Shown: one piece after another, positions 23,101 through 34,451 of the stretch
How positions within the stretch are numbered: position 1 is the first letter of the stretch
Layout: every line of letters starts with the position of its first letter
DNA from: Fistulifera solaris
Taxonomy: Eukaryota > Bacillariophyta > Bacillariophyceae > Naviculales > Stauroneidaceae
Direction of reading: 5' to 3'
DNA length: 64,000 nt
NCBI GenBank assembly: GCA_030295235.1
Contig: AP026162.1
Span: 744,001 to 808,000, forward strand
Notes under the pieces: generated by a model
The model's database searches: none
What the model saw: the letters and a program-made list of their open reading frames with translations, nothing else
What the model was told of the DNA's origin: nothing
Translations under genes and position numbers: made by a program

Positions 23101-23704
23101 AATATCCAAAAAGCAGGCGAAGAATGCAATAGCTGCTTTTAGCCGCTCAGTTGTCGTTATCGATTCGGATTCTTCTTCCGACGAAAGTCTCGAAGCATCT
23201 TTGTCGAAGAAACAACGAGCTGCTTCGACGTTGCAAGTTGACCACACGCAAAATTTGGCCGAACGAATTAAATTGCTTGCACAAAACTGGTCGGAAGAGG
23301 AACGGATGTGCGGTAAAAATATTTATTATTGGAATATTCTTTCCAATAACACGATGAAAGCTATCGCATCCCGAAGGCCGCGTACGATTGAAGAATTAAA
23401 AGATGTTGGCGGCCTAGGCGAAAACATCATTTCTGAATACGGAGATCGGATAGTGAAGGTAGTCGTATCGTATATCAACCAGAACGGGCTCGATGACATG
23501 ACCCGAGCAACGAAGCGACCTAAAATCCCATCAGATTCCGATAGCACGAACCAACGCACTGCTACAAACAACTTAAGCTCGAATATTGTTGAAATTTCGG
23601 ACAAAGATGACGAATTCGATGCTGGAATCGACTTTTCAACCATTGAGCTCCCCGAAATCGGCGGTACAAGTACAACCGGTTCGTCGAAGTCGCCTTACTT
23701 CTGA
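20175..23704 (+). CDS. RecQ-family DNA helicase with N-terminal GRF zinc finger and C-terminal HRDC domain
   Basis: A protein of about 1175 residues. The N-terminal 340 residues are disordered. A GRF-type zinc finger follows at about 344-392 ([11 protein letters not shown]...[10 protein letters not shown]...CDFFQW). The RecQ core starts with [10 protein letters not shown], then Walker [15 protein letters not shown] (near 446), DEAH in [28 protein letters not shown], the RecQ zinc Cys cluster ([19 protein letters not shown]), a winged-helix RQC region and an HRDC domain near [16 protein letters not shown]. It ends in an acidic tail. The reading frame shifts by one at TTT 21739-21741, exactly within [10 protein letters not shown]; a fourth T would restore the motif with no residue lost. 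The start ATG is 20175; the frame before it relies on TTG. Role: unwinding of recombination intermediates (family knowledge). Confidence 0.88.
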
Positions 23705-23828
23705 TAATGCTGTCATTCAGTGATTCGTTAGATAATTGATACGAAGTACCCCTGCTGTATTAGAAGAGACATAGATTATCATATTATTACACTACTTCGT
23801 ATTGTTCACACTTCTTTCTGCGTGTACG

Positions 23829-26498
23829 TCATACACTCTCAAGATAATCGAATGATCTTTCGATTCCTTGAATCAGATTGCTTTCCTGGACTGGTCTATG
23901 ATGCACACCTGTCGAGTGAAAGTCGGTGGTTTGTTGATTATGCTGGCTAAAGATGTGAATCTGTTTACTTTCATTTTTTCTGCTAGCTCCACCGCCATGC
24001 AGGCGACACAGTTGTCTTTTTCCAATAGCCACGCGATTGCAACCCTCTAATTTGCAGCGGACACCGCCTCCATGAGCGGCACAAAAATTTGTCCGACCCC
24101 GAGCTACTTTATCACAATCTGGTTGAGCACACTTCTTACCACCGCCATGCTTCACACAAAATTGGGTCGAAGACTGCGCAGACTTATCGCAACCTTCGAC
24201 AGAACAACGCCTTCCTCCACCATGAGCTGTGCAAAACTTAGATCCTCCTACAGCCGACTTAGAACAACCATCATGAATACACCGTTTTCCACCGCCATGG
24301 GCTGCACAGAAGAACTTATCACGCGCTCCCTTGTCACATCCTTGAAAAGTGCACCTCCGTCCTCCTCCGTGGGCGATGCAGAAGCGAGTAGATCCTTGGG
24401 CGCACTTAGAGCAGCCTTCATGCTCGCAAAGACGAGTCCCGCTGTGTTTCATACAATGAGGTCTTCGGGGCACAGCGATCTCTGAACAACCCTGTATGCG
24501 ACACATTTTTGCCGAATAATCGGGAATCATCACCGCAGAGCAATATTGACTGTTTAGAGCAACGTTGTTTACTTGACCATACACCAAAGGCCCCGATACA
24601 AATTCTTGAGATTGTTCCGAACCAAGCGACTGTGTCGAAGTCGACAAGGACGCTGAACGTTGATACACGTTAACGTTCATTGGTGAGTAGTCTTGACGGT
24701 CGACCTGTGGGCTGCGCTTGCCAGGGAGCGACTCAGCTGCACTGACTACTTTAGACGGCAAACGGTTGGGTTGGGACAAAGGAGCAGGGACACGGTTCAA
24801 AACATGCGCACGTTTCGTTCCCTCCACATTTGTATACATGTGATCAAAAGGAACAGCTGATCTGAAAGACAATAATGCATCCGAGACATGCTCATGAACA
24901 GTAGCATTGATTGGATTAGGATTCAAGTCCTCTTCCGTGAAGCCCAAGATTTTCATTTGCACAGTTAAAGGATAATTCTGATCATCGTTGGTTTCAAACT
25001 GATGTTCGGGAGTCGACATGGAATTATGCGGGCGCTTCTTCGACATAAAATGGTGCTGCATCTCGATATCCGCAGCCATCTCACCCAGATCTGCCGGTGC
25101 AACTCCGCTCCAAATTGTCTTATCGACGCTTTCATGAGGTTCGACTTTATCAAGGCCATCCCAAAGAAGGCGCAGAGCTTGCTGCACGAATTTCAAAACA
25201 AATGGCACAGACGCAGACTTTACTAACGAGTAGCACACCACTACACAAGATGGAGTCTTCCTTTTTCCCGCAAAAACGGGAACGGCGAGGACAGTTTGAA
25301 TCTTCGAGAAGACAAAGGCATCCGCGCGCATCGGGTCCGCGAATACATTAGGGTTGGCAGTCCAAACCGGATTCCCAGAAGCAAAAGCTCTACCCACGGC
25401 CCCTGTCCAATGCTTAATCAGCTTGTTTGTAGAGCACTTCCTGAACTCATTCAGCAACTCATTCGTTTCTGTACATGTTGCTGACATGCAAAGACTGAGA
25501 CTGTCGCTGTGATTACTATCGGGTACCCACACTTCAGCAAGGTCGAAGACCGACATGCCAAGAAAAGCATGGCAGAACTCTTCTAGTCTTTGGATTCGAG
25601 AAGGTTGCATCAATGAGATATCGTCCCCTATATACCCCGAATCCCTTTGCTGCGTCTCACGGTCACTGATATCAAAGACGCTAGCATATTCGGTGTCGTC
25701 TTCTATGCTTGTAACCGGCTTGTCCATAATAGTAGTCCAGACACCATAAGTTGCTTCATCAAAGGCATCGATTGGCTCGTCAGCGACTGTCCCACCGATT
25801 TCAGCAAAGGACGGTAGCATCGGAATACCGAAATCGTCTTTCGGCGCAGATTGTAAGTCATGATCATGGCTCAGGTCTGGCTCAAATTTTGTAACGGTAC
25901 CAGATCTCCTATCAATATCAGTAATTGATACAAATCGAGCGTTGACACCATCACCTAACAGATTTTGACCAGCGTTCCGCCCCAACGCCACAAGTGCTTG
26001 CTGACTGACCGTACTTGGGCCGATTTGTCGCATACCTGTTTGAACAGGATCAAAAGCAGGAAGTAAACAAGGGATCGATGTTGTTGCCGCACTCTGACTC
26101 AGTGACCGTAGAAAATCAAGCGCATCCTCCGTACTCTGAATATTGTTGGGGGAAAACATCACCACGACGCACATGTTTCCATTCGCATCCACTGCCACGG
26201 GCATTCCCACTGCTGTTTGTAAAACGACATCTGATCGTCCCGTCAGTCCCTCCTGTTTCTTTGTGGTTGCCCATACGACTTGCGCCGTAGAAGAGATAGC
26301 ATTTACGAGTCGAGGCGATAAGACATGCTCCGAAACCTCTGCTTCACTATCGTTCTTATCATTCCATGAATGATCCGGAGGATTAATCAGCTCCGCCCGA
26401 TGACTTTCAAAGTTTTTTGACGTGTACAATTGTACGAAACGGAGTTGCCTTCTTCCTTGACTTCTTGCTAAAGCACTATCTTGATCCTCTGCATTCAT
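23829..26498 (-). CDS. GAF-like protein with seven tandem CX4C zinc repeats (WRKY19-like zinc finger family)
   Basis: An intact 889-residue protein. Two stretches resemble GAF sensor folds: one with GRSDVVLQTAVGMPVAVD and MCVVVMFSPN, one with GAVGRAFASGNPVWTAN and IQTVLAVPVF. The last 190 residues hold seven zinc units of about 24-25 residues of the form CxxxGCxKxAxxxxxFCxxHGGGxRC, for example RCTFQGCDKGARDKFFCAAH. Such arrays are frequent in oomycetes and diatoms and are named after a domain next to plant WRKY19 proteins; their role is unknown, with nucleic-acid or protein binding assumed. A regulator that couples a small-molecule or redox sensor to a zinc array is an inference. The start ATG at 26498 is clear, and its 3' end faces that of RecQ across 124 bases. 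Confidence 0.8.
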   Translation of the reverse strand: MNAEDQDSALARSQGRRQLRFVQLYTSKNFESHRAELINPPDHSWNDKNDSEAEVSEHVLSPRLVNAISSTAQVVWATTKKQEGLTGRSDVVLQTAVGMPVAVDANGNMCVVVMFSPNNIQSTEDALDFLRSLSQSAATTSIPCLLPAFDPVQTGMRQIGPSTVSQQALVALGRNAGQNLLGDGVNARFVSITDIDRRSGTVTKFEPDLSHDHDLQSAPKDDFGIPMLPSFAEIGGTVADEPIDAFDEATYGVWTTIMDKPVTSIEDDTEYASVFDISDRETQQRDSGYIGDDISLMQPSRIQRLEEFCHAFLGMSVFDLAEVWVPDSNHSDSLSLCMSATCTETNELLNEFRKCSTNKLIKHWTGAVGRAFASGNPVWTANPNVFADPMRADAFVFSKIQTVLAVPVFAGKRKTPSCVVVCYSLVKSASVPFVLKFVQQALRLLWDGLDKVEPHESVDKTIWSGVAPADLGEMAADIEMQHHFMSKKRPHNSMSTPEHQFETNDDQNYPLTVQMKILGFTEEDLNPNPINATVHEHVSDALLSFRSAVPFDHMYTNVEGTKRAHVLNRVPAPLSQPNRLPSKVVSAAESLPGKRSPQVDRQDYSPMNVNVYQRSASLSTSTQSLGSEQSQEFVSGPLVYGQVNNVALNSQYCSAVMIPDYSAKMCRIQGCSEIAVPRRPHCMKHSGTRLCEHEGCSKCAQGSTRFCIAHGGGRRCTFQGCDKGARDKFFCAAHGGGKRCIHDGCSKSAVGGSKFCTAHGGGRRCSVEGCDKSAQSSTQFCVKHGGGKKCAQPDCDKVARGRTNFCAAHGGGVRCKLEGCNRVAIGKRQLCRLHGGGASRKNESKQIHIFSQHNQQTTDFHSTGVHHRPVQESNLIQGIERSFDYLESV

Positions 26499-27283
26499 TA
26501 TTCATTCAACAAGAAAACAAACAAAGTAAGAATGCAATGTCCGAGTCGAAGATTCAGCCAATCAGAATACTGGAATCAGTACCGCTTGGCGAGAATTTGT
26601 CGCAGCACTTAACAAAACACTAAACATGCAACAAGCTCCCCCTCTTCCGACAATTATCCGGAAGAAAGGACGATGAAGAAGAACTCACCGATTGCAGCAA
26701 CCGTAGAAGATCCGTTTTCGCTAGAAGTCCACCATACCTCTCCTACGTCAAAACCGAGGCCCGCGCAAGCAGCTTGTAAATATGCTCTTACACGTTCCGG
26801 ATCCATGTTCCGGTTCGATAATTTTTATCTCTTGATGGGGGAGGCGAAAAACAAAAAGAACTGTGATCGCAAGCGTTCGGACCGGAGGAGGTCTGAATGA
26901 ATTTTGGGGGGAGACCGTGGACGGTGGAGTGGGACTCAGTCAGCTGGTCCAAATTTCTGCCACGTGCGAGTACTTTCGAAGTGACAGCCACCCAAATGCT
27001 GTCGGAATTCTTGAATCGCACTCTCCGATGCAAAGTATATTACTTTTTCTGTATCGAATTGATTGTTAGGTACAGACATGCGTAGATTTCTACGTAAGGT
27101 TAAGAACAGATTCTTGCTTTGAGTCCCTAATGCTAGCGACTCGGTTCGGATTTTACCTAAGATGTTGAGGACAAAAGCAAAGAGAAAGCTTTAAGTTCAG
27201 AATCAAACCGTCATCATCTGAATAAAAAATAGATGGGTTTTTACAAATATGAGCAAAAGTGTCTAAATATTAAAATCAATTCA
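26499..27283. other. Intergenic, nothing recognised
   Basis: About 785 bases between two genes on the minus strand. Short open frames on both strands lack coding character, and I see no RNA gene or repeat. Confidence 0.5.
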
Positions 27284-30200
27284 TCAATTAGTCGGTTGTT
27301 GCAAAGCTGATATCTGCTCTTCAACTATGTTCCGAGCCATACCAACAGGTAAGGCAAAATGATCCTCTTCCATTTCGAAACCGCCACCCCAACTCATTAG
27401 ACCATCCACAAGGCTTTGCATAGAGGCGCTCATTGCGCCACTTTCTCCTCTATTTGTTTCTTCTTTGTCTTGCTCAAAGTCAGGAACATCGTGGATGCCC
27501 GCTTCTTGGTTTGACTCATCAAAAATGGGGGACGCAGTGACAAGCGGCAGGAAAGAGTCGTTATATGATACAGCATCACTCTCGCCTGCGCTGGCGTCGA
27601 CTTTTACTGACAAAACTTTGTGATCAACAGCAACTATTGTTGGAGGCAACATGTCGTTGCCTGGGGCAAGTGGATTCTCAAATATTCGCACAGAGACCTC
27701 GTCATAGTCAGCACTAGCATTTGAACTTCTAGATGGAGACCCTTGGCTGTTCCGATCTGTCATCGGAGACGCCGCAACTGTTCTCTCCTTCATCGACGGA
27801 ATGACCGGGGATACAATAAACCCATCCCGTAGGGTTGACCATGCATCAACAGATCTTCGCGCTGCTTCATGCTGAAGCTTGGCATACGATAAACATGCGT
27901 TAAGCATTTCCCTTTACGGTGAATGTTCCAGCATTTCACATCATGAGCGAGGGCCAGCGCTGCTCGTCTTTTCACCGAATTAGCTTCGTGTTCAATGACG
28001 GCGGCATGAATCGCATGACTCTGAGATATGGACGCTCTTGTCTGCGCAGCTCTTGCCTCATCTATGGACGAAAACTCTCCGTTTTCACATACAGATTGAG
28101 CAGAGAAGGCAGCGGCACTAGCGGCTGCTTTTGCGCTGGAGGCGGTCTTTGACGCGCGAACCGCCTTACGGACATCTTCAGCTGCTGCCACGGCCGAAGC
28201 AGCTAGCGAAGCCTGCCACGAGAGGTCTATAATACACAAAGTTAAATCCGAGTCAAAGAATGCTCTTGTTGATGCAAATGGACACAGTCACACAACGTAC
28301 CATCAATGAACGCAAGGTCGCTCTCTTCATACACCTCTCGGCTCTGACCAATACCAGGGACGCTCTTCATTAATGATCTTTGAGAAACAAAACGACCTCT
28401 CATTCCTTCCCACGAATCAAAACCTCCAACGATCTCTAAATGTTTCGACTGTCTTTCCTTTTGGGCTTTTCCGATTCTCCCGACGCTTACCAAGCATCGC
28501 GTCAGAGTGCTATCGACAGAACCAATTACTTCTCGGAGTTTATCTATATTTTCATCGACTGATATGTCTCCAAGAAAGGCAGAAGCGCCATCATCATCGT
28601 TGTGAGCCTCCAAAGCAAAGCCCCTTTCATCAAACCCCGTCCCGTAATGAAAGCGTTCTTCTTTCCCTGTGTTCGTTAGAACTTGACCGTGCCTGCTTCC
28701 AGCTGAAAGTATTCGACGCTCTGGAGCAGGTACTGGGAGCGGTAATAAGTCATAGCCATCTTCACCATCAACGTTGATAACCCCATCTTCAAAATCATTA
28801 CCGGCACATGCAGATAAAGGGAACGAACTATCTTCGATTGAGGAGTGAGCTAGTTGTTGAGCAAAGGTTTCATCCTCTTCGCGACCAATACCTCTTCCAA
28901 ATGTCGGCAAGGAGGCGTGCTGGAGCTTTGCACTAGCTGACTGAAGACCTGTTGTTTCCAACATTCCATGTACTTTCAAAGCCATTGCAGCCTGAGCTGC
29001 GGTCCTCACCCACGCAAAATTGGACAGCTCGGGCGAAACGCACGTCCAGGCCATCGACTTGTCGTCGCCGCCTACTTTGGGCGCATGATGACTCCTCTCC
29101 TTTGTAAGACGATGACACTCCGCAAGAGCAACCTTCGCAGCTTCTAAGCCAGACTGGCTTGCCTGGAAAGAGCAGATGTAAGCTTAAAGTCGTGCCTCAG
29201 AATTCTCCGCGTGCAGCAACTTACCTGTAAGATAGTGTTCAAAGGAAAAGACGTTGATAGCGCTGGATGCTCCAATAAGAAGTTCAGGTATCGTTCCAGT
29301 TGACGGCCCTTAAACACCGGTGAATTAGGATTGTAGTAGCTTTCAGGAATGGACGTCGAAGTAATGGTCGCGTTCTTCTTTGTAGACTTTTTGTGTGAGA
29401 CAGTCTGACCAGGTTTTTCATCGTGCATCATTGGATTTGCATTCGGCAACGACGATGGACTTGATTCACTAAATGAGGCAAATATTGACTTGGCAACATC
29501 ACGAACAATACCGACGCTAGCAGCGGCAGCGTTAATTGCACCACCCGTTTTCTTTATCGACGCATTGATTACCGAATCCTCTTTCTGGAAATGCGATGCA
29601 AGGCTGCCACCAGCGGTCTGCGAGCCACCTGGAAAAGGAGGAAGAATTCTACCACACAGTGTTCCGCCTAAGACTTTATGCGAAGCAAATGTATCGTCTA
29701 GCCACTTCAAATCCTCCATCGAGCGTCTTACTACCACCTCGTCGTGTGTGGTGTCTGATGGCTTTATGAACGTCAGCGCAAATTCTAAGGCTTTTGTTGA
29801 AGGGGCTTTCCCAACATTGGTCGGAAGAAACGTAGTTGGATGCTGAGTTCCGAAAAGAGATACCTTGACACGACCGCTTGTTCTGTAAGTCGCTTGATGT
29901 TTCGCAAGGTCATGAGCTGCCACAAGACTATGATCAAGATCCAATTCCGGCAAGGGCAAAGGTGTTTTATTCATCCGCTCGTAGTCCGCTAATTGTGCAA
30001 CGGATAAAGGCACCGGAGGATCAGCAGGCGGAACATCGATCATAACAACTTCACTGCCGCGAGGAGCATTGCGATGTCGCATAGTTTGTTGCAAGTGTCG
30101 AGCGGAGAACCTTCGTTTCGCCTCCAAATACTGTGCCAGAGCGACCATGCGACAAAAGACGAGCCATCCCTCAATACCGATAAGTTCAGGTTCTTCTTTT

Positions 30201-30586
30201 CGGGATGAATCAAGACCGCATTCACTTGAATTACATGCCGACAGCACGACTGCTTGCCATATCTCAGTGAATGTCATACTGCCTCTGTTCTTCGTCTCTC
30301 CCGTCAACTCTAGCCGACGCAAGTCATCGTCTCGCCTCCAGAATACAGGACACCGTAAGAGAGCAAACTCACGAACGCTCTCTCGAGTAACCCATCCCCG
30401 ATTTTCAGTATCCACAATAGCGAATAAATTCTGAGCAAACTCCAAATCGCGCCGACAAAAGACGAGCCGGTGAAAGCTATCCATTTCCGGAACTCGAATA
30501 TGAATGACGTACGGAGAGTCTAGGCTTTCATTTTCCCGGACCAACTGTCCGCGATGAGGCAAGTAGCGAGTAGATTCGGTCGTCAT
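27284..30586 (-). CDS. Sorting-nexin-like protein: EF-hand/EH-like, PX and BAR-like domains
   Basis: Three exons: 29225-30586, 28301-29162 and 27284-28226, with introns of 62 and 74 nt. The N-terminal part has an EF-hand/EH-like unit (FAQNLFAIVDTENRGWVTRESV). The PX domain follows: RRSMEDLKWLDDTF, then GRILPPFPG, and after an insertion of about 90 residues GRQLERYLNFLLEHPAL. PX domains bind phosphoinositides on endosomes. The C-terminal part resembles a BAR helix bundle, with an Ala-rich stretch (AASAVAAAEDVRKAVRAS) and the signature SYAKLQHEAARRSVDAWSTL, which bends membranes in sorting nexins. The frame breaks at GGG (forward CCC 27910-27912) between WNIHRK and MLNACLSYAK; a fourth G restores it. 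ATG 30586 is the first in frame; TTG opens the frame upstream. Confidence 0.8.
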
Positions 30587-31130
30587 TAATCGTAATTGCA
30601 ACAAAATGTCGAGCGGCGAAGCTCTCTTGCTTTGAGTTCTTTTACTTGCGATACGCAACCTTTGAAGAAATCAAATGCACCTCCGTGCATCAAACCAGTC
30701 AGACACGTCGCAACTCGATTTCTCGATGGTTCAGCGTTGACGATAAAGGTAAAATGTTACGTGATGGGTAGAGGAGTAGCACGTCACAGTTTTGAACGCT
30801 TGCGAAGAAACTTTGACCCGCTTGATTGAAACAAAACGTCACAACCACTAAACTTGTAACTCCCCCTTTAAATAAATTTGGAGCAACTCGTATTATCAAG
30901 ACGATATGATCACTCCACTTGTTTCAGGCAACGTCTTTCGCCAGAAAGAACTTGACCGTGAAGTTCGTTCGAAGTTCGAAATGGGTTCTGTCGTGTGTTG
31001 TTGTCATTCCGCGCGTGAGTTCTCGGTTCTGCAACCATCTTGAATCTTTGACGACTCGTGATTCGCACTATAAAATCGATACAGAAGAAGTTCTGACGTT
31101 TGGTTTTTGAGTCCCTCGAGGGGAAGAATC

Positions 31131-31655
31131 ACAGGAAATCTGGGAACGTTGTATTTACGCTGGTCCACAAAATCTGGACCACCGGTACTTTCAGGTTTCC
31201 AGGAAATCTGAGAGAGAGGTGTTACACGTGGTCCAGTAAATCTGGACCAGCTGTATTTTCACGTTTCCAGGAAATCTGGGATTGTGGTACTTACACTGCG
31301 GTTCAGATAATTTGGAACAGTTGTTTTTCACGTTCCTAGGAAATCTGGGAATGTGGTATTTACATTGGTCCAGAAAATCTGGACCAGCTGTATTTTCAAG
31401 CTTACAGGAAATCTGGAGGAGTAGCATTTACAATTGTCCAGAAAATCTGGACCAAATGTATTTTCACACTCTCAGGAAATATGGAAGTGTGGTTTGAGTG
31501 GTCCAAAAAATCTGGACCTGTAATACTTTCACGTTTCCAGGAAAGCTGGGTGTTTGGTGTTGGTTTTGGTCCAGAAAATCTGGACCTATTGTATTTTCAC
31601 GTTCCCAGGAAATCTGGAGGGCCGTGATTTCCCCTTGTCCGACATTTCCTCCGCA
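31131..31655. repeat. Tandem array of about 7.7 units, 66-69 bp each, with nested inverted repeats
   Basis: Unit starts (CAGG/TAGG of CAGGAAATCTGG) fall at 31132, 31200, 31268, 31337, 31405, 31473, 31539 and 31606. Each unit holds two short dyads: CCAG-GAAAT-CTGG and, about 35 bases on, GGTCCAGA-AAA-TCTGGACC. Spacer sequence between dyads varies while the dyads are mostly kept. The length is not a multiple of three and no shared reading frame exists. It lies between the divergent sorting-nexin and CSN4 genes, ending about 135 bases before the CSN4 start. Confidence 0.9.
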
Positions 31656-31791
31656 GAAACGCCACAAATCATAATCCTCATTGCAAAGCAATAACGACCC
31701 TCAAGCTTTCTGTATCCCTTTGTTTGTTTCTCATCTAATCCGTTAAAAGCTTAATTTGTGTAATCAAAAGTGAAGCTATTTGTTGTATAAA

Positions 31792-32991
31792 ATGGAGAAT
31801 CTAACGCGTAAAATTCAGAGCGCTATTCAAACGAACGACTTTGCCACCATCACGTCCGTCTTTACCGGATTCGGTCCCGACTCGTGGCAGAATGTCGGGC
31901 AGGGTGAGCAGCGATCATTAGCGTCCGATTTTATTTGTCAAGCGGTGGCGAATCCTAACTTTCTAGAGCAAGCGGTGAAACATCCCGAAATGGAGCAAAC
32001 CTTTTTGCAAGCGCTGGGTCATCTTCCCGCGACTGTCCCGAATGCCTCCGATAACACACTGCGTCAAGCATTGTTTGATGCGAAAGTCAATGCCGATGAT
32101 GCGGATTACTCCGGCGCTGCTCGCATTCTCGGTGGGATGCGCATGGACGATGATACGAATTCAGTGTATTATACTTCAAAAGTAGCCAAGGCGGAAATTT
32201 ATGTGAAAATTGCCGAATGCTTTCTGGCCGAGGATGAGATCGCGGAGTCCGATTCTGCCGTCAACAAAGCTGGAAGTGCGGTCGAATCACTTTCGACAGA
32301 AGAAAAAGAAGGACAAAGCGCGCTACTTTTGCGCTACAAGAGCACTACGGCTCGTGTACTTGATGCCAATCGAAAGTTTCTGCAAGCTGCCTCGCGATAT
32401 CATGAACTCAGTCAATCATCGTCCGATCTGCTTGACGCAGAAGAATTGCTACACTTTTTAGGGCGCGCCACGACATGCGCTATTCTGGCACCGAGTGGTG
32501 GGCAACGACAACGAGTTCTGGGGCACTTGTACAGGGACGAGCGCCTATCGGAGCTCGACCGCCTTTCGGACTTCTGCACGCACGCAAAGATTGTGCGCAA
32601 GATGTACCGCCACCAGATCTTGCAAGCTTCTGAATTGAAGCAGTTGGAAGAATCATTGGATCCGCATCAGAAAGCGATCATGGGCGACGGCTTGAGCATT
32701 TTGGAACGCGGCGTTGTTGAGCACAACATGGTTGCGGTGAGCAAGACGTATCGCTCGATCTATATTACCACCCTGGCTAAAATTTTGAATGTCGATGAGC
32801 GCCGAGCGGAGAAACTTGCTGCTAGTATGATTTTAGAGGGTTTTCTGCATGGCTCAATGGACCAGGTGAACGGGTTGCTAGAGTTCGACGCAGAAGAGCC
32901 CACTGAAGTGGCTTGGGACCGTTCGCTGTTGAGCTTCTGCTCGGAACTGAATCGTGTTATTGATGCTATTAAAGTCCGCACTACTACGTAG
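31792..32991 (+). CDS. CSN4: COP9 signalosome subunit 4
   Basis: A 399-residue intact single-exon protein, close to the usual 400. Helical repeats are followed by family signatures: YVKIAECFLAEDE, ARVLDANRKFLQAASRYHEL, CAILAPSGGQRQRVLGHLYRDER, LDPHQKAIMGDGLSILERGVVEHN and a PCI winged helix ending in EKLAASMILEGFLHGSMDQVNGLLEF. CSN4 is a PCI subunit of the COP9 signalosome, which removes NEDD8 from cullins and so resets SCF-type ubiquitin ligases. The start ATG at 31792 is the first in frame (TTG codons open it earlier). It is divergent from the sorting-nexin gene, with a tandem repeat array directly upstream. Confidence 0.93.
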   Translation: MENLTRKIQSAIQTNDFATITSVFTGFGPDSWQNVGQGEQRSLASDFICQAVANPNFLEQAVKHPEMEQTFLQALGHLPATVPNASDNTLRQALFDAKVNADDADYSGAARILGGMRMDDDTNSVYYTSKVAKAEIYVKIAECFLAEDEIAESDSAVNKAGSAVESLSTEEKEGQSALLLRYKSTTARVLDANRKFLQAASRYHELSQSSSDLLDAEELLHFLGRATTCAILAPSGGQRQRVLGHLYRDERLSELDRLSDFCTHAKIVRKMYRHQILQASELKQLEESLDPHQKAIMGDGLSILERGVVEHNMVAVSKTYRSIYITTLAKILNVDERRAEKLAASMILEGFLHGSMDQVNGLLEFDAEEPTEVAWDRSLLSFCSELNRVIDAIKVRTTT

Positions 32992-34451
32992 CCACTTCGA
33001 TCTTCTCGATGCAGTCCCTTTGCCTCGGTGATAGCAGATGTATCTGTGTCAGAGCTTTTGCGTAAATCCTTGGTTTCGACTCGGCTTTTAACACTAGGAT
33101 AATGCAGCTCTCTGTGAACAAGAAGAAATAACTGTGACAACAAGTAGCGTTTTATTTCGTAAAATATTTCATGTTACATGTGATCACCTCTAGACTAGCA
33201 GCATTTAGAATGATTAAATTTTGATTTCGAAAATCGTTTCTGATGGTGGTTCTAGGAACCACAACTACATATCACATACGAATGGATCAAGAAGAACAAG
33301 AGGCAACAGGAAGGCATCATTCCATGCACACATAGCCGAACGGATTTCACTTTTTTTTTGATCGTTCTTTATGTTGCTTCAAGGCTGCCGTGAATCCTTG
33401 AATTTCCACTATGAAACGGAGTGTTGGTTTACGCCAGCCAAGACTCAATTGTACAGTAGTCATGAACCGAACAACAAAGGGTTCCGTTTTGCGTCTCTCC
33501 CATCCGTCCATTGTCATTCAACTGCGAATACAATTATAATTACGGGTATATAAAGTCGCAACAATGATCATTCTAAACTACTTGTTAAAAGAGTTTCTTT
33601 TATTTTCACGTCGAAAATCCGAAGATCGACATCTTGCATTTCCACTATGATACGGAGTGTTGGTTTACGCCAGCCAAGACTGGATTGTCAGTGTACAGTG
33701 TACAGTAACCATGAAACATAATTGTTTTGTTTCCTAATGCGATGCCTTTCACAGAAACAAAACGTGGCCTTTGACATCACAACAAAGAACAAAGCAATGT
33801 CGACTTCATTACCATCCTTTGTTCGTCCTACTATACTAAATGGAATCAATAAACAGGTGTTTCTGCTTCGTTTTCTCTTTCACAGCGGCCAAAGCAACAA
33901 TCAACCGTCAAACATCTTCATTAAGTGTCACTTGTGGTCTATCCCTTGTTAATTGTTCATAGAAGCAGCAGTTTTATTAAAACTTGCCCAAGGCGGCCCA
34001 AGGGCCTTACCGGACGGGGTCAAAAGTTGAAAAAAAGAGCTTCGCCGAGGGTTGGAGATATCAAAGCCACGAACGCCACGTGCCGCGTCATTTGATCGAT
34101 GTCGCAGGTGTCAAGGTAACTTTAACTTGCTCTGTAGGACCCCTTTTCACGGTACTCACTGTTGAAGTAAGTGCGCCAAACAAGCCAAACAAGAGATGAT
34201 GGACGGACGAGTTTTGGTAGCATTTTTACGTACGGTGGCGCAGGTATCTTTTTCTGCGTTTTCTTGTCCCAACCTTGTCCTTTGGCGTTGCGAAAGTATA
34301 CCAGGTAAACTGGAATAAAACCGCGGAAGTTCGCCTCGTTGCTTTTGCATTCGAACATTCGCTTTGTAGAAAAGACCTTCGACCCTCCCGTCGGTGTACG
34401 ATAGCACTCTCGTCATTTTGTTTTGCCCTGGACCAAAGCAACAGCGCAATC
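32992..34451. other. Intergenic region with a long direct repeat
   Basis: About 1.46 kb without a supported gene. It contains a direct repeat pair (33403-33470 and 33639-33716), listed separately. Overlapping short frames on both strands near 34.0-34.4 kb look like chance openings upstream of the adenylate kinase gene. Confidence 0.5.
33403..33716. repeat. Direct repeat, two copies of about 68-78 bp, 236 bp apart
   Basis: TTTCCACTATGAAACGGAGT at 33403 recurs as TTTCCACTATGATACGGAGT at 33639. Both continue with GTTGGTTTACGCCAGCCAAG and end in ACAGTAGTCATGAAC or ACAGTAACCATGAAAC. The near identity suggests a recent duplication or constraint. Confidence 0.75.

Noticed and set aside
31100-31691. 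Protein-coding repeats in the 68-bp array
   Set aside because: Unit length is not a multiple of three, and the open frames on both strands arise from the repeat composition.
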